A stretch of DNA of 64,000 nt from Pseudoalteromonas aurantia. Lineage in GTDB: Bacteria > Pseudomonadota > Gammaproteobacteria > Enterobacterales > Alteromonadaceae. The notes beneath the pieces were generated by a model that was not told where the DNA came from, did no database searches, and worked only from the letters and a program-made list of their open reading frames with translations. Numbering within the stretch: position 1 is the first letter of the stretch; every line of letters starts with the position of its first letter. This document shows, one piece after another, positions 36,691 through 46,856 of the stretch. Position numbers and translations under genes: made by a program. The stretch spans positions 1-64,000 of the forward strand of contig NZ_PNBY01000034.1 in the NCBI RefSeq assembly GCF_005886875.1. The letters are read 5' to 3'.

Positions 36691-37824
36691 ATGGCCCTAC
36701 AGCGTATTTTAGCCGTCGATGATGAACCATTTAATTTAGAAATTATTGAAGAAATCCTTGAAGACCTCAATTTTGATTTGCTTCTCGCAAGCAGTGGGCC
36801 TGAATGCTTAGATATGATTGAGTCATTTGACCCACAAGTGATTCTACTCGATGTCAGTATGCCGAAAATGAATGGTTACGACGTATGTCGTGCGATAAAG
36901 GCAAACCCAGAAACACATCATATTGTAGTGATGTTTGTGTCAGCAAGGGGGTCTGTTGAAGAGCGTATGGAAGGTTATTCTGTTGGGGCTGAAGACTATA
37001 TTGTAAAGCCATTTGGCCAAGGAGAACTAAAGACAAAGTTATTGAACTTAAGTCAAATGTTGCTAGATAAAGATATTCTTGAACAGCAAGTAGAAGAAGC
37101 GACATCGACCGCATTTGATGCAATGGCTACCAGCAGTGAAATGGGCCAAATAGTTAACTATATAGAACAGATTTCACTTTTGGACGATATTCCTACGCTG
37201 GCTAATGCTATGACGAAATGCTTGTCTAGCTTTGGCTTGAACAGCAATGTTGAAATTCGAATTGATGAGCAGCGTCATCATTTTGCCACCACAGGGTTAT
37301 GTTCGCCCATTGTCATTGAGTTATTCGATATTTTAAAATCTAAGGGGCGGTTACATGAATTTACGAACCGAGTGTTAGTAAATTATGATTTGGTCAGCGT
37401 ACTGATTTTAAATATGCCTAAGGATGAGAGCAAGCATGGTCGAATTCGAGACCATATATGTTTTTTGGTGAGCGTAACAGAGCAACAATTGACCGCAATT
37501 TTAACTCGTCATGAATTGGCAGCTCAGCGTCAAAGTTTAGATAAAGCTCAAGCGATGGTAAATGGAAAATTTACAAGTTTGATGGGTATGTTAGAGACGA
37601 ATCGCAAGCAAAGTGAAACGGTGTTTCGCGCATTGCAAGAGCGTTTTGAAACGCGGATCCCGAGCATGGGTTTAGATGAAGATCAAGAAGTTTTCATATT
37701 CAGTAATGTGGATGAGGCAATCCAAAACTCAATTGCAAGAGAAGAAGCCATCGACATGATTAAAAGTGCTTTTAAAGAAATTGAAGGTGATTTGGCACTG
37801 TTGTCTGAACATGAAAAAGGTTAG
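36691..37824 (+). CDS. Response regulator with unrecognised C-terminal output region (paralogue)
   Basis: Residues 1-122 form a CheY-like receiver: D10, D11, E12, phosphoacceptor D54 in VILLDVSMPKMNGYD, and the Lys in YIVKPFGQ. The remainder has no DNA-binding or known enzymatic motif. It matches the protein of 4604-5764 in layout and in segments such as SSEMGQIVNYIEQI and SVLILNMPKDESKHGRIRD, so both carry the same unnamed domain plus a helical tail. It lies 77 bases after the hybrid kinase gene and is likely its target. The 3' end overlaps convergent queG by 4 bases. Confidence 0.87.
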   Translation: MALQRILAVDDEPFNLEIIEEILEDLNFDLLLASSGPECLDMIESFDPQVILLDVSMPKMNGYDVCRAIKANPETHHIVVMFVSARGSVEERMEGYSVGAEDYIVKPFGQGELKTKLLNLSQMLLDKDILEQQVEEATSTAFDAMATSSEMGQIVNYIEQISLLDDIPTLANAMTKCLSSFGLNSNVEIRIDEQRHHFATTGLCSPIVIELFDILKSKGRLHEFTNRVLVNYDLVSVLILNMPKDESKHGRIRDHICFLVSVTEQQLTAILTRHELAAQRQSLDKAQAMVNGKFTSLMGMLETNRKQSETVFRALQERFETRIPSMGLDEDQEVFIFSNVDEAIQNSIAREEAIDMIKSAFKEIEGDLALLSEHEKG

Positions 37825-38954
37825 GCGTCTCGTGGTAGGCCCTTTTCAATGATTCTAATGAGTCGGGCCTTTTTTCGTTCTGTGTTTATTTGTTTATCAT
37901 GCTGTTGTGTGAGTGCCCATTCTACATGTTCTTTAACCAAAGGGGATGCACAATTAAGTCGAGCCTTTAACGCCTCAATGATGAGAGGATCATAATGTGC
38001 GTTGCCTAATCCAACGGCTATATTACGCAACCAACGTTCATGACCTATGCGACGTATAGGGCTGCCTTCGGTATTTTTTAAAAAAGTACTTTCATCCCAC
38101 GCAAATAATGTTATTAAATCTTGATCTTTAATTTGTTGACGAGGATGAAAATCTAGCTCGTCGGTTAATTGCCCGAAGCGATTCCACGGGCACACCAGTT
38201 GGCAATCATCACATCCATAAATACGGTTTCCGAGTAATGGACGGTACTGCTCAGGAATAGCACCTTGTAGTTCGATGGTTAAATATGAAATGCATTTTCT
38301 GGCGTCGACCACATAGGGTTCGACGATTGCACCAGTGGGGCATAAGGTAATGCAGGCATTACATTTGCCACATCCTTCAATTTCATTGGGCGCATCTATG
38401 GGTAAGGGGATGCTGACAAATAACTCGCCTAGAAAAAACCATGAGCCAGCTTGCTTATGAATTAATAAGCTATTTTTACCACGCCAGCCTAGCCCCGCTT
38501 TCTCAGCCAATTGGCGTTCAAGTACAGGCGCAGAGTCAACAAAGGGTCGATATCCAAGTTGTTCGACCTCTTGTTCTATTTTTAGGCCTAGTTTTTTGAG
38601 CCTGTTACGCAATACCTTGTGGTAATCGCGGCCAAGCGCATAGCGGCTGATGTAGGCTGTATGTTTATTACCTAATGCTCTGGCAAAGCTGGCATCAGGA
38701 GGTAGGTAGTTCATTTTGACTGAAATAACGCGTTGTGTGCCTGGCACTAACTCCGCTGGACGTGCTCTTTTCATGCCATGAGCTGCCATATAATCCATTT
38801 CGCCGTGATAACCTTTGTCTAACCAACGCTGCAGTTGTGCTTCATGTTCACTGAGATCTATATCGGTGATCCCGACTTCAGCGAAACCAAGTTCGCGGCC
38901 CCATTGCTTAATTTTTATTGCGAGTTCAGTATAGTCAATATGAGTGATAGTCAC
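37821..38954 (-). CDS. queG: Epoxyqueuosine reductase
   Basis: QueG reduces epoxyqueuosine to queuosine in tRNA, using cobalamin and two [4Fe-4S] clusters. It has 377 residues. The cluster Cys are in CGKCNACITLCPTGAI and YGCDDCQLVCPWN. The active-site and cobalamin region includes GRDYHKVLRNRL and the DSAPVLERQLAEKAGLGWRGKNS stretch. It starts with GTG at 38954, overlapping the divergent nnr start by 15 bases. It is part of the standard queG-nnr-tsaE cluster. Confidence 0.95.
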   Translation of the reverse strand: MTITHIDYTELAIKIKQWGRELGFAEVGITDIDLSEHEAQLQRWLDKGYHGEMDYMAAHGMKRARPAELVPGTQRVISVKMNYLPPDASFARALGNKHTAYISRYALGRDYHKVLRNRLKKLGLKIEQEVEQLGYRPFVDSAPVLERQLAEKAGLGWRGKNSLLIHKQAGSWFFLGELFVSIPLPIDAPNEIEGCGKCNACITLCPTGAIVEPYVVDARKCISYLTIELQGAIPEQYRPLLGNRIYGCDDCQLVCPWNRFGQLTDELDFHPRQQIKDQDLITLFAWDESTFLKNTEGSPIRRIGHERWLRNIAVGLGNAHYDPLIIEALKARLNCASPLVKEHVEWALTQQHDKQINTERKKARLIRIIEKGLPRDA

Positions 38955-40463
38955 GGGAAATCGATCTTGGCAGTTAAATACACGGCTAATTTACCACAGT
39001 TTGCCTACACGGCCCAGCAAGTGAGGGATAATGAAGCAAGCGCAGCCCAGCTTGCTGGTCTTAATTTATCGCAATTAATGATATGCGCAGCTGACGCGCT
39101 CTTTGATTTATTCGATCATGAGTTAGTAAATGCAGAGCATATTTTAATTCTAGCGGGTAAGGGAAATAATGCAGGAGATGCATATTTGTTGGCTGAGTTA
39201 TTGCACCGAGCTGGACGTAAGGTGACCATAGTTGCCGTTTTTTCACCGAGCTTGCTGGCGGACGATGCCCTGCGGGCGTATCAACGAGTTTATGCTGCGG
39301 GCTTAAACGTATTAAGTGAGTTACCAAAACAGCACTCATTTGATGTGATTGTTGAGGGGGTTTTCGGGATCGGTTTTTCTGGAGAGTTAAGCGGATCATT
39401 AAAAAATATTTTTGCATATTGTAATAAAAATACTGCACTGCGACTCAGTATTGATGTGCCAAGTGGCATTGAGGCATCAACTGGGAGCGTAGCTGACGGT
39501 GCATTTTTAGCTGATATTACTCTGACTTTTATTGCCTTAAAGCAAGGTATGCTAACAGGCAGTGCTAAACACGTTTGTGGCAAGTTGTTATTTGCGCCTT
39601 TGGGCGTTGCAGAGGCTTTTTCAAAAATAGTGAACTCAGCAGTGTCTTACGTGTCTCACTCTGCGTTTATGGCAATGCGTTTACGCAGGGCGCACGATTG
39701 TTATAAAAACCAATGCGGTCACGTTTTATTGGTTGGCGGCAATAAAGGGATGGCAGGGGCGATCCGGTTAGCGAGTGAAGCATGTTTACGCTCTGGCGCA
39801 GGTTTAGTGAGTGTACTAACACATACCGATAATGTCGCAATGGTTCAACAAGGGCGATATGAGCTTATGGTACATGGTGTTGAAACAGTTGAGAGCAGTT
39901 GTAAATATATTGGCGCCTTGTTTGCTAAAGCCGATGTATTGGTGATTGGCCCGGGGTTAGGTCAAGATAGTTGGGCGAAAGCGCTGTTTGATAAAAGCTT
40001 TAACTTTGATGGTATTGTGGTTTGTGATGCTGATGCATTGAATTTGTTAGCTTTATCTTCACTACGCTATAAACAGGCGGTTATGACACCGCATATGGGA
40101 GAAGCTCGTCGTTTGCTGACGAAAAGTAATACTGTGGATATGTCGAATAGGTTTGATGTTGCAGCACATTTACAACGGGACTATGACACCACTGTGGTGG
40201 TAAAAGGGCCGGGGAGTTTAGTTTGCCAGCAAACTCGAATGAATATTAACCGTTCAGGTAGTTCAGCAATGGCCAGTGCTGGGATGGGAGATGTATTATC
40301 TGGTATCATTGCCAGTTTAATTGCACAGGGCATGGAGAAATTTGCCGCGACCAGTTTGGCTGTGTATATTCATGGTCTGGCAGCTGAAAGGGCTGCTGTC
40401 GAAGGTGAAAAAGGATTGCTTGCCGGGGATTTATTTAATCATATTAGAGATTTATTGGGGTAA
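38940..40463 (+). CDS. nnr: Bifunctional NAD(P)H-hydrate epimerase / ADP-dependent dehydratase
   Basis: Nnr repairs damaged NAD(P)H hydrates. The N-terminal YjeF epimerase domain (about residues 15-220) has GKGNNAGDAYLLAELL. The C-terminal kinase-like dehydratase domain has LVGGNKGMAGAIRLASEACL, VIGPGLGQD, CDADALNLL, MTPHMGEARRL and GSSAMASAGMGDVLSGIIAS. The ATG at 38940 gives 507 residues; a TTG at 38967 with GGGAA upstream would avoid overlap with queG and is an alternative. It is followed 2 bases later by tsaE. Confidence 0.93.
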   Translation: MSDSHGKSILAVKYTANLPQFAYTAQQVRDNEASAAQLAGLNLSQLMICAADALFDLFDHELVNAEHILILAGKGNNAGDAYLLAELLHRAGRKVTIVAVFSPSLLADDALRAYQRVYAAGLNVLSELPKQHSFDVIVEGVFGIGFSGELSGSLKNIFAYCNKNTALRLSIDVPSGIEASTGSVADGAFLADITLTFIALKQGMLTGSAKHVCGKLLFAPLGVAEAFSKIVNSAVSYVSHSAFMAMRLRRAHDCYKNQCGHVLLVGGNKGMAGAIRLASEACLRSGAGLVSVLTHTDNVAMVQQGRYELMVHGVETVESSCKYIGALFAKADVLVIGPGLGQDSWAKALFDKSFNFDGIVVCDADALNLLALSSLRYKQAVMTPHMGEARRLLTKSNTVDMSNRFDVAAHLQRDYDTTVVVKGPGSLVCQQTRMNINRSGSSAMASAGMGDVLSGIIASLIAQGMEKFAATSLAVYIHGLAAERAAVEGEKGLLAGDLFNHIRDLLG

Positions 40464-40465
40464 AC

Positions 40466-40927
40466 ATGAGTGATGTTTTTTGCCTACACTTAACTGATGA
40501 AGCGGCAACTGTAGAGATGGGCCGACGCTTGTCTAATGCTGTGAAAGCAGGCGCGGTGTTGTTTTTAAATGGGGATTTAGGCGCTGGCAAAACCACATTA
40601 AGCAGAGGCATTGTGCAAGGGTTAGGGCATAATGGCAAAGTAAAAAGCCCCACTTATACCCTAGTGGAGCCATATGAATTAGATGATGTGTCAATTTATC
40701 ATTTTGATTTATATCGTTTGGGTGATCCCGAAGAGCTTGAATATATGGGGATCAGGGATTATTTTGCAGAACAGGCTATTTGTATTGTTGAATGGCCTGA
40801 GAAAGGGGTGGGTTTTATTCCCACGCCAGATCTTAGTATTGAAATGGCGTATGAGGATCAGCAGCGCTGTATTACTATCACCGCAAAGAGTGCGCGTGGA
40901 GAAAAAATTATCAGCAGTTTAGGGTAA
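40466..40927 (+). CDS. tsaE: tRNA threonylcarbamoyladenosine biosynthesis ATPase
   Basis: TsaE is the ATPase of the t6A complex with TsaB and TsaD. The 153 residues have Walker A GDLGAGKTTLSRGIV and the KSPTYTLVEPYEL segment; FDLYRLGDPEELEYMGI is a strong family signature. It begins 2 bases after nnr and ends 1 base before the amidase gene, so the genes are probably cotranscribed. Confidence 0.96.
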   Translation: MSDVFCLHLTDEAATVEMGRRLSNAVKAGAVLFLNGDLGAGKTTLSRGIVQGLGHNGKVKSPTYTLVEPYELDDVSIYHFDLYRLGDPEELEYMGIRDYFAEQAICIVEWPEKGVGFIPTPDLSIEMAYEDQQRCITITAKSARGEKIISSLG

Positions 40928-40928
40928 T

Positions 40929-42275
40929 ATGAGATTATTCAAATATCATACGGTCTTGCTTTGCACTGTATTATTGTGCCTATTTATCAGTACAAAGGTG
41001 CTGGCAAAAAACAATATGGAAGGTGTACGTGTATGGCCTTCACCTGAAAGCACGCGTGTGGTTTTTGATATGTCGTCGAAGCCAGACTTTAGCTACTTTA
41101 TGCTGAAAAACCCTTTGCGGTTGGTTATTGATTTACAAAATACACAGCAAGCTAAATATTTACCCAGTGTGCCCAAAAAGCATAATTTGATCAGTAAATT
41201 GAGATACAGTAAACCTAAAAAGAAAAATAGTACGCGGGTTGTATTTGAATTAACTGGGGCGATAAAGCCAGTGGTATTTGCCCTAGCACCAACTGGGCCT
41301 TACAAAAACCGCTTAGTCGTTGATTTATATTCTAGAAAGCAAAAATCATTTTCAGTTGATAAAAGTACAGCTAAAAAACGGACACGCACTGCAGACAGAG
41401 ATATTATTATTGCAATTGATGCAGGGCACGGTGGAGAAGACCCTGGTTCAATCGGGCCTGCAGGTACGTATGAAAAGAATATCACTCTACAGATAGCGAA
41501 GCGAGTCGCACGCCTGGTTGATAAAGAACCTGGAATGAAAGCGCGTTTAATTCGTACTGGAGACTACTATTTAAAGCTTAATACGCGCACGGCACATGCA
41601 CGAAAAAAACGCGCTGACTTTTTTGTTTCTATACATGCAGATGCATTTTCAAGTCCAGGCCCAAACGGTACTTCAGTGTGGGTTTTATCACTGCGTCGAG
41701 CTAACTCTGAAATAGGTAAGTGGTTAGAAGATAAGGAAAAACACTCACAGTTGTTGGGGGGGGCGGCCGATTTAATTAAAGACACTGCCAATGAAAAGTA
41801 TTTAGCGAAAGCATTGTTAGATATGTCGATGGATCACTCTATGAAAACGGCATTTCAAGTCGCTGATGAGGTCGTTAAAGAGCTTAAAAGTGTGTCTAAG
41901 TTACATAAAAAGCGACCTCAAGCTGCAAACTTTGGGGTGTTAAAATCTCCAGACATACCTTCGATATTGGTTGAAACTGGCTTTATCTCTAATCCAAAAG
42001 AAGAACGAAAGTTGAATACTGCGCAACATCAGCAGCGACTGGCACAGGCGATTTTTTACTCCATCAGAAATTATTATAAGCGCAATCCACCGGATGACTC
42101 TTTATTCGCCAGTTTAAAAAATACTAAAACACTGAGACATAAAGTGAAAAGTGGTGAGTCGCTGAGTGTACTTGCAAGCCGTTACGGTACGACCATTTCA
42201 GCACTAAAAAAGCATAACCAGTTAAAGAAGAATACCCTTTACATTGGCCAAATTCTTATGATCCCAAAAGCCTAG
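40929..42275 (+). CDS. amiB: N-acetylmuramoyl-L-alanine amidase (AmiB/AmiC type) with LysM
   Basis: A periplasmic zinc amidase that splits peptidoglycan at the septum. A signal peptide (cleavage likely near STKVLA, residue 26) precedes an AMIN domain (about 28-135) that localises the enzyme. The Amidase_3 domain has zinc-site motifs IAIDAGHGGEDPGSIG and FVSIHADAF, and the catalytic Glu in ILVETGFISNPKEE. A C-terminal LysM repeat (KVKSGESLSVLASRYGT, about 400-445) binds peptidoglycan. The position between tsaE and mutL is that of E. coli amiB. Activation by EnvC-type factors is expected from the family. Confidence 0.93.
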   Translation: MRLFKYHTVLLCTVLLCLFISTKVLAKNNMEGVRVWPSPESTRVVFDMSSKPDFSYFMLKNPLRLVIDLQNTQQAKYLPSVPKKHNLISKLRYSKPKKKNSTRVVFELTGAIKPVVFALAPTGPYKNRLVVDLYSRKQKSFSVDKSTAKKRTRTADRDIIIAIDAGHGGEDPGSIGPAGTYEKNITLQIAKRVARLVDKEPGMKARLIRTGDYYLKLNTRTAHARKKRADFFVSIHADAFSSPGPNGTSVWVLSLRRANSEIGKWLEDKEKHSQLLGGAADLIKDTANEKYLAKALLDMSMDHSMKTAFQVADEVVKELKSVSKLHKKRPQAANFGVLKSPDIPSILVETGFISNPKEERKLNTAQHQQRLAQAIFYSIRNYYKRNPPDDSLFASLKNTKTLRHKVKSGESLSVLASRYGTTISALKKHNQLKKNTLYIGQILMIPKA

Positions 42276-42278
42276 CAT

Positions 42279-44195
42279 ATGAGCATTGAAATATTACCTG
42301 CACGTCTCGCTAACCAGATAGCCGCTGGTGAGGTGGTTGAGCGCCCAGCCTCGGTTGTCAAAGAGCTGGTAGAAAATAGTATTGATGCAGGTGCAACAAA
42401 GATCCACATTGATATAGAGCGCGGTGGGCATAAGCTAATTCGTATTCGTGATAACGGCAAAGGGATAGCAAAAGACGAACTCACTTTGGCGTTATCTCGA
42501 CATGCAACGAGTAAGTTAAAGAGCTTGGATGATTTGGAATGTATTTCATCATTGGGGTTTAGGGGGGAAGCATTGGCCTCAATTAGCTCTGTGTCTCGGT
42601 TAACATTAAGTTCAAAGCCTGCAATACAAGAAACAGCATGGCAAGCTTTTGCTGAAGGGCGAGATATGGCGGTTCAGGTGCAGCCGACAGCACATCCTGA
42701 TGGCACGACGATTGAAGTGAAAGATCTGTTTTTTAATACGCCAGCACGTCGCAAGTTTTTACGAACAGAGAAAACGGAGTTCAGTCATATTGATGAGCTA
42801 TTAAAGCGTATTGCACTGAGTCGCTTTGATATTGCATTAACTTTGACGCACAATAAAAAAGTAGTGCGTCAATATCGAGCCCGCGAGTCCACACATGGTG
42901 TAAAGCGGGTTGCGCAGGTTGCCGGAAAAGAATTTGAGCAGTTTGCTGCATTTATAGAGTCAGGGACTGATGGCCTAAAGCTCTATGGCTGGGTGTTGCC
43001 GATTGGCAATACCAATAGCATACAATATAGCTATGTTAATGGGCGAATGATGCGAGACAAGTTAGTTTTGCATGCGATTCGACAAGCTTTTGAAGAAGCT
43101 GCAGGAGAACAGGCTTTACCGGGCTTTGTGGTGTACGTTGAGATAGACCCGCGTCAGGTTGACGTGAATGTGCATCCAGCCAAACATGAGGTCCGTTTTC
43201 ACCAAGCGCGGTTAGTGCATGATTTTATTGTGCAAGCTATTAAGCAAGTTGTATTACCCGCGGATCTGATCACGCCTATAGAAGGGGAATTAGATGTATC
43301 GGGTGATGAGGCACGTGCTATGCAAATGCACCAACAACAAGATGAACAACATCAAACGTACCGCAGCTCGCTCCAAACTATTAATGAAACGAATACCGAC
43401 TATACGGCTCTTGTTGGCAGTTATGATCCAAAAGAGAGTAACACAAGGGAGCAGGGCTCTGCAGGTGGTTATAATGCCAATAGTCGCCTAGGGACCACAG
43501 AAAACAGCGGTGGATCGGGTTTTAGTACTCACTCTACGCAGCCGCACAATTCTCGTAAATATAATGCAAATCAGATTTATCAGGGGTTGTCTCATCAGCA
43601 AGCCAGCCATTTTGATAATGTTGTTGAGGTGGCAGAGCCTACGGTCAACTCAGTTCAGCAAGTTTCTTGGTTGAGTATTCCTAATGGTGCTGTGTTAATT
43701 AAGCGTGATGGTGATATATATATTTCACACTTTGAATATGCTCTAACCACTTACTGGCAAAAAGTTATAGAGCAGGATGCTGCTTTACTGGGTAAAGCAT
43801 TGCTATTGCCTGTTAGAGTTAATCTAGAGAAAGCAGACTTAACACTGTTACATGACCAAAGTTCGTGGTTAACTTTATTGGGCTTTGAAATTTCATTGTT
43901 TGAGCAATATGCAATGATAAAAAAAATGCCTATGAGCTTGTACAGTATTGATGTCGCAAAATTTATGACAGCTCTGTTGGCGGGGTGCAGTATAAATCCG
44001 GATTCATTAGAACATTGGCTAAAGTGGCTCAATAGCCATACACCTAAACGTTATTTTGCATCGGAGCATTTTGCAAAAATTCAGCCAGCAGTAGAAAAAA
44101 ATACCGAATGTTTGGCGCGCATTCAGGAAAAAGCAGTTAAAATAGAAAACAGTATATTTTTGAAGTTATTACAGCAAGAGTCTGAGAGTGAATAA
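42279..44195 (+). CDS. mutL: DNA mismatch repair protein MutL
   Basis: A 638-residue GHKL ATPase coordinating MutS and MutH. N-terminal motifs [35 protein letters not shown] and [11 protein letters not shown] are intact, and [11 protein letters not shown] marks the transducer domain. Residues about 345-440 form a low-complexity Gln/Ser/Asn-rich linker, followed by the C-terminal dimerisation domain. No DQHAxxE endonuclease motif is present, as in other MutH-containing gammaproteobacteria. It starts 3 bases after the amidase stop and overlaps miaA by 8 bases. Confidence 0.96.
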   Translation: MSIEILPARLANQIAAGEVVERPASVVKELVENSIDAGATKIHIDIERGGHKLIRIRDNGKGIAKDELTLALSRHATSKLKSLDDLECISSLGFRGEALASISSVSRLTLSSKPAIQETAWQAFAEGRDMAVQVQPTAHPDGTTIEVKDLFFNTPARRKFLRTEKTEFSHIDELLKRIALSRFDIALTLTHNKKVVRQYRARESTHGVKRVAQVAGKEFEQFAAFIESGTDGLKLYGWVLPIGNTNSIQYSYVNGRMMRDKLVLHAIRQAFEEAAGEQALPGFVVYVEIDPRQVDVNVHPAKHEVRFHQARLVHDFIVQAIKQVVLPADLITPIEGELDVSGDEARAMQMHQQQDEQHQTYRSSLQTINETNTDYTALVGSYDPKESNTREQGSAGGYNANSRLGTTENSGGSGFSTHSTQPHNSRKYNANQIYQGLSHQQASHFDNVVEVAEPTVNSVQQVSWLSIPNGAVLIKRDGDIYISHFEYALTTYWQKVIEQDAALLGKALLLPVRVNLEKADLTLLHDQSSWLTLLGFEISLFEQYAMIKKMPMSLYSIDVAKFMTALLAGCSINPDSLEHWLKWLNSHTPKRYFASEHFAKIQPAVEKNTECLARIQEKAVKIENSIFLKLLQQESESE

Positions 44196-45105
44196 TTTAC
44201 CCGTTATAACCTTAATGGGCCCCACTGCCGCTGGAAAAACGGCATTGGCCATTGAGTTATGCCAACATTTAGATACACAAGTTATTAGCGTTGATTCTGC
44301 TTTGGTATATAAAGGCATGAACATAGGCACAGCTAAACCTGATGCAGAGGAGTTATCACTTGCGCCACATCATCTAATTGATATGTTAGATCCGCTTGAA
44401 ACCTATTCGGTGGCTGATTTTCGTCGTGATGCGATTGAAAAAATTGAACAGTTACACCAACAAGGAAAAGTGCCCATTTTGGTGGGAGGAACGATGATGT
44501 ATTTTAAAGGTTTAATTGAAGGGCTATCTCCTTTGCCGGAAGCTGATGCTACAATACGTCAAGAGTTAGAAGCACAAGCACAGCGAATCGGTTGGGCTGG
44601 TTTGCATGAGCAACTTGCAACGGTTGACCCTGATGCAGCAGCAAAAATCAGTGAAAATGATTCTCAGCGTATCAATCGAGCTCTTGAAGTATATCGTTTG
44701 ACAGGTCAAACTATGACTGTTTTGCAGCAGCAAAAGCAGCCTCTTTTACCTTATCACTTCCACCAATTTGCTATTGCGCCCACAGATCGTAAAGTATTAC
44801 ACGATCGTATTGAAAAAAGATTTAATATAATGTTAGATCAGGGGTTTAAAAATGAAGTTTCGGCCTTATATCAGCGGGGAGACTTACATCCAGATTTACC
44901 GTCGATACGGTGTGTAGGGTATCGACAAATGTGGGAACATTTAGCGGGAAACTGCGATCATGACGAAATGGTATTCAAAGGGATTGCGGCAACCAGACAA
45001 CTTGCGAAGCGTCAGCTTACTTGGTTAAGAAGCTGGCCGGATGTGAATTGGTTAGAGACTGATGATCAAGAAAACTTGCAACGCGTATTAACTTCGCTAA
45101 GCTAA
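44188..45105 (+). CDS. miaA: tRNA dimethylallyltransferase
   Basis: MiaA adds an isopentenyl group to A37 of tRNAs reading U-starting codons. The 305 residues have P-loop [29 protein letters not shown] and the tRNA-binding segment [14 protein letters not shown]; the zinc-free form is typical. The GTG start at 44188 overlaps the mutL stop. It precedes hfq, the standard order. Confidence 0.96.
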   Translation: MNNLPVITLMGPTAAGKTALAIELCQHLDTQVISVDSALVYKGMNIGTAKPDAEELSLAPHHLIDMLDPLETYSVADFRRDAIEKIEQLHQQGKVPILVGGTMMYFKGLIEGLSPLPEADATIRQELEAQAQRIGWAGLHEQLATVDPDAAAKISENDSQRINRALEVYRLTGQTMTVLQQQKQPLLPYHFHQFAIAPTDRKVLHDRIEKRFNIMLDQGFKNEVSALYQRGDLHPDLPSIRCVGYRQMWEHLAGNCDHDEMVFKGIAATRQLAKRQLTWLRSWPDVNWLETDDQENLQRVLTSLS

Positions 45106-45181
45106 TAGTAGTTGTTAAATCAATCTGTTCCGATTTGATGACAGCGAAATTATAATAACACCTAGAACGAAGGAAAAGAAA

Positions 45182-45448
45182 ATGGCAAAAGGCCAATCGT
45201 TACAAGACCCATTTTTGAATGTCTTACGTCGTGAGCGCATTCCTGTTTCAATTTTTTTAGTTAACGGCATTAAATTACAGGGTAAAATTCAATCGTTTGA
45301 CCAGTTTGTAATTTTGCTTGAAAACACAGTAAACCAGATGGTTTATAAGCACGCTATTTCTACTGTTGTGCCTGCGCGCGCAGTAAATTTTCAAAGTGCG
45401 CAAGGCAATGACGTTGCTGAGCAAAGCGATGAAGGTAGCTATCAATAA
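45182..45448 (+). CDS. hfq: RNA chaperone Hfq
   Basis: An Sm-like hexameric RNA chaperone of 88 residues. [20 protein letters not shown] gives the Q8/F39-type proximal-face residues, and VYKHAISTV has the YKH motif. The C-terminal tail is short and acidic, shorter than the E. coli tail of about 35 residues. An AGAACGAAGGA stretch supplies a ribosome site. Confidence 0.98.
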   Translation: MAKGQSLQDPFLNVLRRERIPVSIFLVNGIKLQGKIQSFDQFVILLENTVNQMVYKHAISTVVPARAVNFQSAQGNDVAEQSDEGSYQ

Positions 45449-45466
45449 AAACTAGGAGCGTAATGC

Positions 45467-46753
45467 TTGTTTGACCGTTATGAAGCCGGCGAACAGGCAG
45501 TTTTAGTCCATATCGAGTTTCCAAATGAAGGAGATCGTGAAGATCTTCATGAGCTGGAAATGTTGGTATCTTCTGCTGGTGTTAGTAGTTTGGCGGTTGT
45601 GCAAGGCAGCCGTCAATCACCGCATGCCAAGCTATTCGTCGGTACGGGTAAAGCAGAAGAAATAGCTGAAACTGTCAAAATCCACAATGCAGATGTCATC
45701 ATATTTAATCACCAACTCAGCCCTTCGCAAGAGCGCAATTTAGAACGTATCTGCCAGTGTCGAGTATTAGATAGAACGACGTTGATTTTAGATATATTCG
45801 CCCAACGTGCAAGAACGCACGAAGGAAAGTTACAAGTTGAGCTTGCTCAACTGCGCCATGTGTCTACTCGATTGATCCGAGGTTGGACGCATTTAGAGCG
45901 CCAAAAAGGTGGTATTGGGTTACGAGGACCAGGTGAAACGCAGTTAGAAACTGACCGTCGTCTACTGCGAGAGCGTATAAAGAGTATTCGCAAACGGTTA
46001 GATAAGGTTGCACTTGTACGAGAGCAAGGGCGACGTGCGAGAGCTCGCAACGAGGTACCTACTGTATCGCTAGTTGGGTATACCAACGCTGGAAAGTCGA
46101 CACTCTTTAACCATATTACTAATGCTGATGTGTATGCAGCAGATCAATTATTTGCAACACTTGATCCCACATTAAGAAAGTTGCATATAGACGATATTGG
46201 GCCTGTGATCTTAGCTGATACAGTAGGCTTTATTCGCCATTTACCTCATGATTTGGTGGCGGCTTTTAAAGCAACGTTAACAGAAACACGAGAAGCTGAT
46301 TTACAAATTCATGTGATTGATACGGCGGATAGTAGAAGAAAAGAGAATATAGAAGAGGTACAATCGGTGTTAACTGAAATTGAGGCAGATGATATTCCTC
46401 AGTTATTAGTGTACAACAAAATCGATTTATTAGACGAAGTAAGACCTCGTATTGACCGTAACGACGAAGGAATGCCAATTCGTGTGTGGTTATCCGCACA
46501 TAGCGGTGCGGGTGTTGAGCTACTCAGTGATGCTATTTCTGAATTACTGGCGAAAAAGATATTCTCAGAGAGTCTATGTATTCCGCCAAGTTTTGGACGT
46601 CTACGAGGGGCGTTGTTTAACCTGAGTGCAGTGCAGCAAGAAAGTTATGACGAGCAGGGTAATTGGCTAATTGACGTCAGAGTGCCTCATGTCGACTGGG
46701 AAAAGCTAAAGAAAGAACAAGGCTCAGAAATAGAAAGTTTTATTATAAAATAA
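45467..46753 (+). CDS. hflX: Ribosome-associated GTPase HflX
   Basis: HflX splits stalled 70S ribosomes after stress. The N-terminal HflX domain contains LFVGTGKAEEI and LNRD-like NLERICQCRVLDRTTLILDI. The G domain has GYTNAGKSTLFN (P-loop), DTVGFIRHLP and YNKIDLL. The 428-residue length is normal. The start is TTG at 45467 with AGGAG upstream. It follows hfq by 18 bases; Hfq-HflX cotranscription is usual. Confidence 0.96.
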   Translation: MFDRYEAGEQAVLVHIEFPNEGDREDLHELEMLVSSAGVSSLAVVQGSRQSPHAKLFVGTGKAEEIAETVKIHNADVIIFNHQLSPSQERNLERICQCRVLDRTTLILDIFAQRARTHEGKLQVELAQLRHVSTRLIRGWTHLERQKGGIGLRGPGETQLETDRRLLRERIKSIRKRLDKVALVREQGRRARARNEVPTVSLVGYTNAGKSTLFNHITNADVYAADQLFATLDPTLRKLHIDDIGPVILADTVGFIRHLPHDLVAAFKATLTETREADLQIHVIDTADSRRKENIEEVQSVLTEIEADDIPQLLVYNKIDLLDEVRPRIDRNDEGMPIRVWLSAHSGAGVELLSDAISELLAKKIFSESLCIPPSFGRLRGALFNLSAVQQESYDEQGNWLIDVRVPHVDWEKLKKEQGSEIESFIIK

Positions 46754-46856
46754 AATTTTCACAATAAATTACAGTTTTTCGCGCATTTTTGTATGAGATG
46801 CGTTCTATATTTGTTAGATTTATCTTAATTCATTTTAATTACAATGGAGTATAGCT

